Assembly (NCBI RefSeq): GCF_033115175.1
Contig: NC_084850.1
Coordinates: 109,351,939 to 109,415,938, forward strand
Direction of reading: 5' to 3'
Length of the DNA stretch: 64,000 bases
From: Lepus europaeus
Lineage: Eukaryota > Chordata > Mammalia > Lagomorpha > Leporidae
Shown here: positions 41,177-51,564 of the stretch, one piece after another
Numbering within the stretch: position 1 is the stretch's first letter
How the letters are laid out: each line of letters starts with the position of its first letter
Notes under the pieces: generated by a model
The model's database searches: none
Seen by the model: only the letters and a program-made list of their open reading frames with translations
What the model was told of the DNA's origin: nothing
Made by a program: the position numbers and the translations under genes

Positions 41177-41589
41177 GGGAAATGCTCGTATCTGCTGGTT
41201 TACACCCTAAATGCCTGCAACAGCCGGGGATGAGCCAGGCTGAAGCCAGGAGCACCAGCCAGTCTCCCTCGTGGGTGGCAGGGGTCCAAGTCCTTGAGCC
41301 GTCATCTGCTGCCTCCCAGGGTGTGCACTAGCAGGAAGCTGGATTGGAAGGCGAGGCAGGACTTAAACCTAGGCACTCCCATGTGAGCCATCGGTGTCCC
41401 AACAGACATCTCAATTACCGGACCAGGTGCCTGCCCTGTGTGAGCTTTTAAACTCGGTTCTTCCCCTTTCTTAAGCTCTTTCCACACCAGCGGCCCCCAG
41501 CTCCCTTTCGAGAACCTTCTGTCGCCCTTGCAGCTTTGTCTGCTACTTCCCTGAGACTGCTGTCAACAGTGAGCCCTTTGTAGTGGTAG

Positions 41590-41850
41590 TGGTGCAATTT
41601 AGTTTAGCAAATATTTGCCAGCCTGACCTGTGCCAGACCCCGTGCAATGCCAGGAAGGCAAAACTGGCATGCAGCCAGTGGCACGGGTTCCAAGGCCAGC
41701 CATCCAGCCACTTGCGAGCATTTAGACCTCAAAGGACCTCACCGACGTTCACTTCATGCCCATTTCTCAGATGACGAAATCAAGGTCTTGAGAGTTTCCC
41801 GTCGATCCCGCTTCACCCGACTAGGGCAGCAGAGTTGAGGTTTGCACTCC
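41590..41850 (-). repeat. MIR element, minus strand, diverged
   Basis: GCAAATATTTGCCAGCCTGA, CTGTGCCAGACCCCGTGC, CCCATTTCTCAGATGACGAA, ATCAAGGTCTTGAGAG and GCAGCAGAGTTGAGGTTTGC keep the reverse order. The centre is enlarged by about 80 unaligned bases. Confidence 0.65.
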
Positions 41851-42267
41851 AGTGGATTTGATGGCCAAAATCTCTCTTCCTGTTGTATTCCTTCGACTCG
41901 CTTCAACCAGAGCCCCAGTGTCCTCAGATGTGACATGGAGACCATCTTTATAGCAACCTTAAGAGGATGTGGTGAGAGTCCAGTGACGGTTTGGGGAGAA
42001 GCTACTGAGTGTTTTCTTATTGATCGTGAAGTGGGCTCTGGAAAGCTGCTGGGCGTTGTGGAGGAGTGACTCGGTCCTGGGAGCTAATTGCAACCGCAGG
42101 AAAGCCCTTGTGAGCTGGTACTGACAGCCACTGCCCCGGGCAGTGCCAGCTGGTCCCTCTCCCGCTGCTGAGGTGGCTGCCCGTCACAGCACCTGTAACC
42201 GCGCCTTCACTTGTCCGCTCTGCAGAAGCAGGTGTCCCCGGGGAGGGGGCAGAGTCGCACGTGTCAC

Positions 42268-42352
42268 CGAATGTTAACAACGCCATCCTGAGGCCCAGAG
42301 AGGGGCTGGGACTTGCCTGAGGTCACACAGCTGGCGAGCGGCAGAGCTGGGG
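42268..42352 (-). repeat. MIR core fragment, minus strand
   Basis: CATCCTGAGGCCCAGAGAGG, GGCTGGGACTTGCCTGAGG, TCACACAGCTGGCGAGCGGC: the core and 5' part only. Confidence 0.8.
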
Positions 42353-42834
42353 GGTGACCAATGAAACTGCAAGGCCCCCTGGGAAGGAACGCAAGGATGG
42401 GACCTACAGGAGGGGGAGGGGAGGGAGAAAAGCTGCCAGGGCTTGGGGGGGGGGGCAGGCTCTGTCTCAGGAAAAACATTGAATGCTGGAGCTGGTCTAA
42501 TGGCGGTGGGGTGGGGGCTGAGCTGGCCAGGCAGCCCAGGATGCCCAGCTGCAGTCACCCGGAGTCTGGCTCTGGAATCTGTCGCACAGACAGGCTGCCT
42601 AGGATCCCAAAGTGCTCATCCTGGCCCTGCCAGCCCCCTCTGACACAACAGCACCTGAGCCTGCTCCTTTGCACCCAGCCCCCAGCCTCCAGGCCGGGGC
42701 ACGCCCGGCCCCCTCGCCTGCCTCCACTTCTCCACTTGACCAGGGTCATCTTCGCCCATAGTCACCACGGACCCCAGGACAAACACACGGGGCCCAGGCC
42801 TGGAAGATCTATTAGTGCCACTCCTGTCACCGCC
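42353..42834. other. GC-rich unique DNA with a G tract
   Basis: An 11-base G tract at 42445-42455. The frames at 42361-42924 plus and 42616-42912 minus overlap in antisense and are compositional. Confidence 0.4.
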
Positions 42835-43015
42835 CGCCGAGCGGGAGGAGAGGCAGCCAAACGCTGTGCTAATTATTCTAGCTTCCAGCAGGGTCTCGGA
42901 GGTCGCAGCCATGGTAAATCTTAACTTTCATGCTATGGTGCACCGGGATGCAATTTACTTCAAAGAGAGCATAAATCCCCACTGCGGCGTGTATCAGAGG
43001 AGCGTTACATAAAAG
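42835..43015. other. Candidate conserved non-coding element
   Basis: Sharp drop in GC after the GC-rich flank: ACGCTGTGCTAATTATTCTA, GGTAAATCTTAACTTTCATG, CAATTTACTTCAAAGAGAGC, ATAAATCCCCACTGCGGC. CTAATTATT is a homeodomain-type core. No repeat family fits. Inference. Confidence 0.38.
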
Positions 43016-43063
43016 TGGTCCATGTGCTTCCCACCCTGGCTGCCTCCTCTCTCTCCCCTTCCC

Positions 43064-43135
43064 TCCCTCCCTCCCTCCCTCCCTCCTTCCCTCGCTCAGT
43101 CGCTCGCTGGCTCGCTCACTCGCTCGCTCTCTCCT
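43064..43135. repeat. (CCCT)n followed by (CTCG)n simple repeat
   Basis: CCTCCCTCCCTCCCTCC changes at about 43091 to CTCGCTCAGTCGCTCGC. The result is a strict pyrimidine strand at first, then CpG-bearing tetranucleotides. Confidence 0.9.
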
Positions 43136-43734
43136 TGTAAGTTTGAAAAAGCCAGCCCGCGGTTGGCTACACATCTCGCACGCAAAAACATTTACACACA
43201 CGTCGGCTCGCAGCCTTATAAATCACCAGGCGCGGCGACTTGGCAGTGGGAACACAGGCGAGATCTATTTTTACCAACGCAGTCCGCAGACAGCCCCAGG
43301 GGGCCCCTCCTTTCCTACAGTGACACCTGCTGGTGCCAGCTTTGGCCAAAGGCAGCCTTGAGCTTCAGACCCATTTCTCAGGCTTTGCACGAGAGTCAAT
43401 GGACTGAGGCCTTGCCCTTCCCCCACAACCTCGAGTGAATTCCTCCAGCCACAAATCCCCCCTCCCCCAGGAAGCCCCTCCCCCACAGCCACGCCCTCCA
43501 GGCTTAAGGGTGGAGCCTGAGCGAGGCGCCGCCTCTGACATGATAATTGCCTTGCCCAGATCTGTGGGCTGCGCCAGCAAGGCCAGCTCGGCTCAGTAGG
43601 CTGTCAAGGGATCACGGTAATCGGGGAGGGGGCTGCCTACCACATCACCTCCCATCCCCCCAAGCCAGGCGTCCTCCCCCTATGCAACCTCTTGGGGAGG
43701 GTGAAGGGGGGGTTTGTCCAGTTGTGTTTCAAGT
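43136..43734. other. Unique DNA, no gene recognised
   Basis: AT/GC-mixed, no recent repeat. GCCTTATAAATCACCAGGCG near 43212 contains a TATA-like string, but nothing else marks a promoter. Confidence 0.35.
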
Positions 43735-44060
43735 AATTACTTCCCTGTGAAAGACATCTGTTATCTTCGCTGACACACACGGACTGGCGGCCGCCGTGGT
43801 TTCTGCAAGGGGCTTGTGAATCCTGGCATTGTCATCACAGCCCCGGCTGGGAACACAGAGGGTGGGGCGAGACAGAGGCGCGTCTGTCTCCTGTCCCCAG
43901 GCCTCGGCCCTGGCTGCCTCCCAGCGACCTCTCCGGAGGCAGCCGTGCCGGGTCTAATGCTCCTAATGTCGTCTTTGCAGACCCATTTGTGATTCCTTGA
44001 TGCTGTAATTACGGCCGCCGCTTCGCTCCTCTCGCAGCCGCTGCCATTAGCTGGGCAGAC
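43735..44060. other. Candidate conserved non-coding element
   Basis: Repeat-free block with TTCAAGTAATTACTTCCC, CTCCTAATGTCGTC, GCAGACCCATTTGTGATTCC, TGATGCTGTAATTACGGCCG and CTGCCATTAGCTGGGC. GTAATTAC occurs twice, at about 43733-43740 and 44006-44013, a palindromic homeodomain site. It is the strongest regulatory-looking stretch by motif content. Inference. Confidence 0.42.
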
Positions 44061-44719
44061 CGCAGGCTGCGGTTGACGGTGATGTGGCCCTGGCAGCCTG
44101 GAGGGACTCTGTGGGTTGCTGGGGGTGGGCAGGGCCCTCTCAGCAGGCCTGGAGCTTTGCAGAGGCCTGGTGATTAGTGGCTCTCCCCTGAGGGCAACCG
44201 CTGGCAGTCAGCCAGCTGAGCATGACACTCCCGGGTGGAGGGCACGCGGGTGACCCTGGGCGAGTCACAACCCCACTGAGCTTTGGAAAAGACGGGTGGG
44301 GGAGGGCTGCAGGGCCAGCAGCGCGCCTTCAGCCCTCATTGGGGATCTCTCTTAGGAAGGGCTGTGCGGACGCTGGGGGCGGGTTCTCAGGTGCGTTCTT
44401 GGGCCTAGAGCGGTAAAGCAAACATCCAGTACCCTGTCCTGCCAATGCCTCTGGCCGTAATCTCAAATACGCCACTGCTTTCCATTGCAACGTGGCCCTT
44501 CTCAGGACAGAAGCCCTGGGCTGCAGCAAAGGCTTTGAGGGTGGGCAAAGGGAGACCTTTAGAGACTCTTGGAAATAAGCAGAATTAGACACTGGAAAAA
44601 GGCAAACCAAAGTCTTGCTCTTGGCCCTCCACGCCTTGACCCTCTGGGTCCTCGCCATCCCCACGTTGAAAAATATCACCGTAGTGCTCAGCCCTCGCTG
44701 AAAGTGAGAGTCCATGGTG
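44061..44719. other. Unique DNA, weak MIR trace near 44250
   Basis: GTGACCCTGGGCGAGTCACA at about 44250 recalls the MIR core, but extension is poor. No gene. Confidence 0.35.
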
Positions 44720-45208
44720 GGAATTCTTTCCTATGCTTCCCACTGGGAGGTGGCTTCTCCTTGACCCCAGATGGCCTTGTGACTGCTCCCACCAAAACAC
44801 GCCGACGAGAGGGATCTATGTGACTTCCAAGACCACGTTATAGGAGGCCACTCCAGAGCGCTGACTGCCGGCCGCCATGCTGTGAGGAAGCCCAATTCCC
44901 GTGAGGAGGCCATGTAGGTCACGTCAGCCAGCGGTCCTGGTGGCAATGGTCTTGGAGCCAATCGCAGCCCCAAAGCCAGGCATATGGGGGAAAGAGCTCC
45001 CGATGATTCTAGCCTTTAGCTACTGCGCCACCCCCAGCCTTTCACATCTGTGCAGCCAAGGTCCCAGACATCACGGAGCAGGACTAAGCCGCCCCTGCTG
45101 TGCTCCGTCTGAATTCCTGCCCCATGGAATCCAGGAGCATATTAAAACGGTTGTTTATACTGCTAAGGTTGGACTGGTTTGTTAAGCAGCAAGAGATAAC
45201 AGGAACAG
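44700..45208 (+). mobile_element. MaLR/ERVL-class solo LTR, plus strand
   Basis: CCCCAGATGGCCTTGTGACT, GACTTCCAAGACCACGTTAT, CGCCATGCTGTGAGGAAGCC, CAGCGGTCCTGGTGGC, GAATTCCTGCCCCATGGAAT, ATTAAAACGGTTGTTTATAC, TTTGTTAAGCAGCAAGAGAT: the sense order of an MLT1-like LTR close to the 31515-31955 copy. The annotated 5' edge is approximate. Confidence 0.75.
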
Positions 45209-45548
45209 CCCCTTAGCCCAGGGTCCTGCCTGGCGTCCAGCCTAATGCATAAAGACATGGACACCTGTTTTCCATAAAGGAGGCAGGAAGTATTCTAGAA
45301 GGTTGAGAATGGCATTGGGCCAAAGGATCTGCTGTGTGGGCTGCACACTCAGCTCCTGGCTGCGGAGCTCCACCCTGGTCCAAAGGGACACTGAACCGTG
45401 GGCAGGCCTGTCTTGTTCCTTTGGATGTCACTGACCCCGGTGTCGGGGTGAGGCCAGGGCTTGGGGACTGTCTCGGGGCTGTTCAAGTTTCATTTCCTTT
45501 CCTATGCTGCCCAGGAGCCTTCTAGCTGAGGTTTTGGGAGCAGGCATG
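45209..45548. other. Unique stretch, nothing recognised
   Basis: No repeat, RNA or coding evidence between the LTR and the next SINE. Confidence 0.4.
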
Positions 45549-45564
45549 AAAGATGTCCTGACCC

Positions 45565-45900
45565 GGTGCTGGTGCCATGTCGAAGTAGGCTAATCCTCCG
45601 CCTGTGGCGCCAGCATCACATTTGGGCACCGGGTTCTAGTCCCGGTTGCTCCTCTTCCAGTCCAGCTCTCTGCTGTGGCCTGGGAAGGCAGTGGAAGATG
45701 GCCCAAGTGCTTGGGCCCCTGCCACCCACGTGGGAGACCTGGAAGAAGCTCCTGGCTCCTGGCTTCGGATCGGCGCAGCTCTGGCCATTGTGGCCATCTG
45801 GGGAACGAACCAGTGGAAGGAAGACCTTGCTCTCTGTCTGTCTCTCTCTCTCACTGTCTGTAACTTTACCTCTCAAATAAGTAAAATCTTAAGAAAAGAA
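45565..45900 (+). mobile_element. CSINE, intermediate subfamily, 16-bp duplication
   Basis: AAAGATGTCCTGACCC (45549-45564) and AAAGATGTCATGACCC (45901-45916) differ once. It has the young-type AGGCTAATCCTCCGCCTG but a single B box (GGGTTCTAGTCCCGG) and older 3' text. This is the only full SINE between 41.4 and 49.7 kb. Confidence 0.96.
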
Positions 45901-45916
45901 AAAGATGTCATGACCC

Positions 45917-46159
45917 TTTTATTTTCCCCGTTTTGAACCTCGGGCCTACGGGGCGTGGCCTTGAAAGGGAAGGGGCAGTGGGGAGCCGAAGCTAGCGGGC
46001 AGGAGCAAGTGCATACCTTCTTGTGGTTTTATCCCTGTCAGAGGGCAGACGCGAGATCCCCATGCGGCCACCAGGAATGTCACCTGGCAATGTGACGCAT
46101 GAGGCCGTGGCTGCTGCTTTGCAAGGAGGGCACTTTTGATTGCGTGTGCCCAGACTCAC
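45917..46159. other. Unique stretch, nothing recognised
   Basis: No gene or repeat. Confidence 0.4.
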
Positions 46160-46625
46160 CTTGCTGGTCTGTAGCTCGTATAATTTGCAAGAAAATCAAG
46201 ACTGCTTTCTCCGTTTCTCCAAGGACTCTGTGCGTTCAATTGCGGGCTATCTCGATGCCCTTAAACATTTGCTGGAATTTATAATCCTGGCTGAGTTTTA
46301 CACACAGGATTCCCTCAATGACGAATTCCAGTTTGCTAACTAGAATTGGGACCGTTTTCTGCTCGAGTGTTCTATTTTGATCAAAAAAGTGCCGGGGCAT
46401 CTACACTGATAAGTAGTTGGCCACGGGGTGAAAGAAGTAACCCCGAGCTGAGAATAGGAATCTTGTTCTTCAGCTGCCTTTGACTTGGGAGCCAATGCAA
46501 TTTAGCAATGCTCCTGTTTGAGGGGATATTTTTTGGCTAAGTGAGAAACTTGACCATGAGCAAAATCCAATAAGCCACTAAAGTTGGATTTGTTGAATTA
46601 AAGATTTTGAAACACGGCTTCAGAG
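46160..46625. other. Candidate conserved non-coding element
   Basis: Repeat-free, AT-rich, with GCTCGTATAATTTGCAAGAA, CATTTGCTGGAATTTATAAT, GGATTCCCTCAATGACGAAT, TCTATTTTGATCAAAAAAGT, GCCACTAAAGTTGG. Short frames exist but stops are frequent downstream. Its texture is like an enhancer (inference). Confidence 0.38.
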
Positions 46626-46925
46626 ATGAGGAGAGGAGCAATTCCACTTCCCTGAAGAAGATAGTGTGACGGCTTAGGGGAGAACCTGGAGCAGACATGG
46701 TGGCCCACTAGGAGTGGCCTGTGGGCCAGGGTTTGTGCCCGTGATGCGCTGATGGCCTCTTGGTCCTCAGCCTCCTTGCTCACGTCCCACGAAGCAGCCG
46801 CCTGTCTCCCAGCTGGCTGGGGCTGCTTGCTGGAGCGAGTGACATCACAGTGGCCAGAAATCACCTCCGCTTTGTCTCGAGCAGTTATGATGTCATTCTC
46901 TCTGGCAGCGAGGCAGGATGTTGGC
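46626..46925. other. Unique stretch, nothing recognised
   Basis: GC-moderate DNA linking two AT-rich blocks. Confidence 0.35.
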
Positions 46926-47350
46926 AGCTGGGATTCCTCCGGGTCCCCCTGAAGTGATAATTGCCTTAGATTTTGTTATAAAGTACAGCTGCTAATTATC
47001 TTGTTAAATCGCAGCCATATACTTTTTGGATTTTTTTTTCCTTTGCAATCCATTTAAACAGTCTGGGAGATTAAATAAAACCACCTACCCTAAACAAAAA
47101 CAAAAACACAACCCAGACACACACACACACATCTCTTCTTTTGAAAGACGGTAAGAATAATTTTTAAAAAACGCAAAGGGCGCAGATATGGCATAATTAG
47201 ATGACTTCCATTGAAAAGCCATCCTTTCAACATCGTCATCGAAATATCGGCACCCCATTGCATACTTTAAGCAATTGCATAGTAAGCCCCCAAGTGAAAA
47301 ACAGCAAAACTCATTTCCTGACCACAGAAAGTGAAAGGAATTACTATGTG
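46926..47350. other. Candidate conserved non-coding element
   Basis: GAAGTGATAATTGCCTTAGA, TACAGCTGCTAATTATCTTG, TTAAATCGCAGCCATATAC, GGCATAATTAGATGAC, CTTTAAGCAATTGCATAG. Several TAAT-type cores, an E-box CAGCTG next to CTAATTATC, and a small (CA)n at about 47118-47131. No coding potential. Confidence 0.4.
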
Positions 47351-47799
47351 TTCCGAGTTCCAAGGAGAACTGGGTTATACTTCTCCCACACAGACTGGAC
47401 GGAGATGGAGTTCATTGCTCCAGGGGAGAGAATTATGACAACACTTAACCGCTGTGACCCCTGCTGCTCTGTGCCCCTGTGCCTCTCCATGCCATTGGCC
47501 GTTAGCAGCCTGCAGTTCCCACTGGGGTTGCAGGGAGGAAGGGGAGAGACCCTGACCCCATCCACTGGGCCCGGGGTGCTCCAGGTATATGGGAAAACCC
47601 GTGCTGGGGTTCAGCGTCCACAGGTGACAGGATGTCAGGTGGCCCAAGCGTCATGGCCATCGCTGAGTCTCAGCCTTTTTCAGGCTTCTGATTTTCATGG
47701 TCCTGTTGGAAGTTTACCAAGCAGGGCGGAGGAGAGAGCCTCGTGTGGGCATGGCCTTGGAGCCCTGGTGCACAGGGAGGCCGACTGATATAGCCTAGA
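47351..47799. other. Unique stretch, no gene recognised
   Basis: The long frame 47201-47788 crosses this stretch. It has no domain and starts inside AT-rich non-coding DNA. Confidence 0.4.
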
Positions 47800-47962
47800 C
47801 CTGGATCTGCATCCATACTGAGTGCCTTGGGTCTCGGGCTCGATTTTCCCATCTGTCAAAGGGGTATAACACTACTTCCTGTCTCCTAAGGAGGGTTGTG
47901 AGGGCTCAGCAGGATCATGTTGGAAAACACCTATACAAGCGTAGCACTTAACCTGCAACAGA
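47800..47962 (+). repeat. MIR element, plus strand
   Basis: CCTTGGGTCTCGGGCTCGAT, TTTCCCATCTGTCAAAGGGG, GGGTTGTGAGGGCTCAGCAG, AAACACCTATACAAGCG: sense MIR from core to 3' part. Confidence 0.82.
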
Positions 47963-48959
47963 GCCAAACCACTGTCATGGATGTGGTGCAAGGGGACCCC
48001 CGAAGTCCGAAGGTCACCCCTCAGTTCTTCCACTTTAGCAGCAGCAGTGGGGGCGGCTTCCTTTAGGATGAAGTCTTGTTTTCCAGACAGGTCAAGGTTG
48101 AGGCTGTGTTGGGGCTCTCCTCAAGCCCAGCCCCTCTCTCAGCTGCCTTGGGCTGGAACCACCTTTGGCAAGCATGTCCTCTCTTCACCTCCCCCTGCCC
48201 CACCCGCCCCAGCACTGGCTCCTTCAACAAGCACTATACTCTGTCTGGCCAGTACCTCTAGCCCGGGGAGACTAGAGCTGCCACTTCCTTAGGGGTGGAC
48301 CCACCGCCCAGACGTATGCCTGGTCTGCTGGCCTGGCCTGAAAACAGGTGTCCGGTCAGAGGCAGCCATGACCTTGTGCTAGAGGCGCTGCTGTACTGCC
48401 ATGCCACCTGGGAGTCCCTTGTAACCTCTCCCTCGGGGGCTGGCGGCTCCTCACGGAGCGTACAGCTGGCCAGGAGCTTGGTGGGCTCCAGCGAGTGACA
48501 CTGCTTGGCCTGGCTTTTGGGTGGAAAGGATGGGCAGGTTGCCAAGGTCAAAGTGCTCCCCCTGCACCACAGAATGCAAGCATACAGGCACACCTGCCCT
48601 TCCCCCCCCCCCCCCCCCCCAGTACACAAACCATCTGTTTGTGTATAAGTGGGCTGTGGGGCTGGGGCAGAGGTCTGTTTCCAGACTGGCTTGTGTGTAC
48701 ACACACACAATCCCTGGAAGGAAAGATAAGAACCCAGAACGGTAACTGGGTGGGTGGCAGGGATCAGGGGCGGAAGGCAACTCCTCACTGTCCACTCATT
48801 TGTTCCTTTGGAATTTTGAGCCTTGGGACCATATCAGCTATGTAAAAAGAGCTAAATAAAAAGAAATACAAAGCCACGTCTCAGTGTATATGAATACATA
48901 CCCAAATACATGTACACATATATGTACACGCACCCATGCAGACATATATTTGCTAGTGG
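47963..48959. other. Unique DNA with poly-C and AT-rich low complexity
   Basis: C tract at 48603-48620. From 48850 to 48955 the DNA becomes low-complexity (ATACATGTACACATATATGT). Frames across the C tract are not credible genes. Confidence 0.4.
48603..48620. repeat. Poly-C tract (18 C)
   Basis: Longest mononucleotide C run in the window. Confidence 0.93.
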
Positions 48960-49445
48960 ACATCTATTATTTGTGTTGACATGGCAACCTGATTTCCTTT
49001 CGGGGTTGGTATTGACCTTAACACTCACTCCCCCTGTGCACTGTGAGGATAGGGATATGATCCAGGCCTACCAACCAGAGCTCAGAACATCCCCTGGCTG
49101 CAATGATTGGTTCCAGCTTCAGCACTTAACACAAGCCAGACCAATGACAGCCCTCCCTGCAACTTGTTATTGCTATGGGAAAAGGGATACTCTCTGGGGT
49201 TTGGTATTGATGAGTGAACAGGATATTAGCCCAGACTGGCCAGCAACTGTCTCAGCCGGGAGCGAGGGGAAATCCTGCCTTGGAATGAGGCCAATGCTGA
49301 GGAGAAGGGAGCGGGGTGGGAAGGGAGAGAGCAAGAGAGATGGAAACAAACAAGCCGTGTCCTTTGTTGTTGTTGGGAGCTCTGGAGCCAGCCTTGCCTG
49401 AAGTGGGCTATAGTCCATGAACTGGCAAGTTGCATGAGCAGGTAC
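48960..49445 (+). repeat. Old interspersed repeat, opposite-strand relative of 24195-24470
   Basis: AAGCCAGACCAATGACAGCC, GGGAGCGAGGGGAAATCCTG, CCTTGGAATGAGGCCAATGC, GGAGCCAGCCTTGCCTGAAG follow a remembered mammalian consensus whose name I cannot give (old L1 3' UTR or LTR). Short purine-rich stretch at 49310-49345. Confidence 0.5.
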
Positions 49446-49756
49446 TTCCCACCCATTGCGTTCCCCTTTGGCTTGAGTTGGGTTTGGTTTGAGCTGCGTT
49501 TTTCTGCTTTGTGAGCGAAGAAGTGCCGAGTGCATACATATTTATAGCTGGCCCTCCACATCTGCCCGTGCTTCACCTATGGAGTCACCCAACCGCGGAT
49601 TGAAACTCTTCCAGAAAAGCACCTGCATCTTTACTGCGTACAGATATTTTTCTTGTCATTGTTAGCTAAACAAGATAGTATAAGGACCCTTTACATAGTA
49701 TTTGCATCTTATTAGGAATTATGAGTAGTCTAGAGATGATTTAAAATTTACGGGAG

Positions 49757-49808
49757 GGGGGCTGGCACTGTGGCATAGCCAGTAAAGCCTCCACCTGCAG
49801 CGCCTGCG
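49757..49808 (+). mobile_element. CSINE 5' fragment (about 50 bp) in MER2
   Basis: GGGGGCTGGCACTGTGGC, CAGTAAAGCCTCCACC, GCAGCGCCTGCG: only the tRNA-like first 50 bases remain, probably a deletion remnant. Confidence 0.85.
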
Positions 49809-49865
49809 TTTTGTGCAAATAGTACATCACTTTATATAAGGGGTTTGAGGATCCATTGATTTTTT

Positions 49866-50189
49866 AAAAAGATTTATTTTATTTATTTGAAAGACTGAGT
49901 TATAGAGAGAGGTAGAGCCAGAGAGAGAGGTCTTCCATCCACTGGTTCACTCCCCAGATGGCTGCAACGGCTGGAGCTACACTGATCCGAAACCAGGAGC
50001 CAGGAGCTTCTTCTGGGTCTCCCACATGAGTGCAGGGGCCCAAGGATGTGGGCCATCTTCCACTGCTTTCCCAGGCCACAGCAGAGAGCTGGATCGGAAG
50101 AGGAGCAGCCGGGACTAGAACCGGCGCCTATATGGGATGCCGGCACTTGAGGCCAGGGCTTTAACCCACTGCACCACAGCACCGGTCCC
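49866..50189 (-). mobile_element. CSINE, full length, in MER2
   Basis: AAAAAGATTTATTTTATTTA tail, AGACTGAGTTATAGAGAGAG, GACTAGAACCGGCGCC and head CACAGCACCGGTCCC. TTGATT before and CTGATT after may be its worn target duplication. Confidence 0.95.
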
Positions 50190-50249
50190 TGATTAGATAT
50201 CTGCAAGGGGTCCTCGAACCAATCTCTCACAGTTACCAAGGGACAACTG

Positions 50250-51564
50250 CGCATGAAACAGTCAGGATGAAAGGAAATCTCTAGAACAGCCGAGAGCAGC
50301 AAAAGGAGTGATGGAGAAAGTGTCCAAGGGGTTTCTTGGCAAGTCCCACCTTGCCGCTGGTGGATAGGGAATGGTACCTGTTCAAGGCTTGAGGCTGTCT
50401 GCTGCCTTGTTTCCCACTGGCTCTCAGCCCCTCTGAGCCACTGCCCAGCTGTCTGGCCTGCTCAGAGAACAGTCCTCATCCACTTGACCAAGCCTGTTTG
50501 GCAATTCCTTCTCCCTACATCCTTTTGGCCAGCATCTTGGTCATCTGGCCAATGCTTAAATTTGAGCCACTGAAACAAGAAGACCTTGACCCACAAGCTT
50601 CTATCTGCTGTTTGCCTTGGCCAAGGCTTGCAATGGCTTTATGTTGAACTTCATCTTTCTGTTCTTAAAAAAGAGGATCTACCAGGTCTGCCCTGAACTC
50701 TTGGAGGACCATGACCTTGTTGATCTCCCTTCTACTCCCTTCCTCTTGCCATTCCTCTTTCTTCTTTCTTATGTCATCTAATGTTTATTGACTTGGGAAC
50801 TGTTGCAACCGTTACTGCTATCCAAGATGCCCCATTCATCCTGACACCTCTCTTGGCCTCCCCTTGAGAAGGGAAGCCTGAGGCAGGACTCACCCAAACT
50901 CCAGGGGTAGATGGAGAGACACAAGGGATGCCGGGAGCATGCAAAGCTGAATTGCAGGGGAGCTGCATGGTCTCCCACACACAGGCAAACATCGGGAGCG
51001 TCAAGCTGTGCCCCTACCTGGTGGCCGCAAGCGCACTGGGGAAGCTTCAAGGGAGACCAGATGTTCCCGAGACATTTCAGCCCTGTCCAGCCATGAAGCC
51101 TTGGTTGAGAAGGGCTGGGTAAGGTCCCTGCACTCTGCCTTCAGGGCATATTAGCCCAGAGCCAAGGTGGCTTCAACGGCAGCCCCCAGCTTCAGATACT
51201 TGCTTTCTGTGTCCACATAGCCATTACCTCTTCTCAGAGTGAACCAACTTTTCTGCTACCATTACTGCAAAGAATCTAGGGACTTGGGGAGTCCCCTCAG
51301 CACAGAGGTTCAAACAGCTGGGGACCTTCACTTCCAACCTCTTCCTGAGCTGCAGATACTTGGGCTCCACACTCCCAGGCTCGCACGGCGAGGATCATGG
51401 CTGGGGATCATCAGTCGGCGAGGGGGACTAGGAGGTGGGAGCGTGGAGGCACAGAGCCCATCTCGTATGCTGGTCTCTGGCTTTCAGATGCACGCGGTAG
51501 AATTAGCCGCACAGCTGAGATCATGTCTCGCTGCCTTTCTCATTGATCCCTGCGTAGATCCTTC
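50250..51564. other. Unique DNA, no gene recognised
   Basis: No repeat family recognised. 50340-50780 is rich in TTGGC/GCCAA half sites (TTTGGCAATTCC, TTTTGGCCAGC, CATCTGGCCAATGC, TTGGCCAAGG), which could be nuclear factor I-type sites or chance. No frame has coding character. Confidence 0.38.

Larger units (their letters stand above)
40405..41435 (-). mobile_element. CSINE, old, minus strand, host of two later SINEs
   Basis: The tail AAATTAACTTATTTGAAAGG with GTAGAGTG (40407-40432) resumes at 40813-40831, then at 41177-41435 with ATCTGCTGGTTTACACCC, CTAAATGCCTGCAACAGCC, CTAGCAGGAAGCTGGATTGG and a degraded head. The pieces join in order once both inserts are removed. Confidence 0.88.
49546..50249 (-). 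mobile_element. MER2-like Tigger MITE, full length, minus strand, with two SINE inserts
   Basis: Starts AGCTGGCCCTCCACATCTG after TA (49544-49545). Then CCCAACCGCGGATTGAAAC, TTTTTCTTGTCATTGTTAGC, TTTACATAGTATTTGCATC, TCTAGAGATGATTTAAAATT; insert; TGCAAATAGTACATCAC, TTTATATAAGGGGTTTGAGG; insert; AGGGGTCCTCGAACCAATC, ACCAAGGGACAACTG. Both ends and the order are intact. It has no transposase frame. Confidence 0.9.

Noticed and set aside
43195..43240. TATA-box promoter at CTTATAAATC
   Set aside because: Isolated TATA-like string; no initiator, CpG island, downstream exon or transcript evidence visible.
47201..47788. 195-codon plus-strand frame
   Set aside because: Begins in AT-rich non-coding DNA with many homeodomain cores; no domain.
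50340..50780. Nuclear factor I site cluster
   Set aside because: Only half sites with irregular spacing; frequency may be chance.
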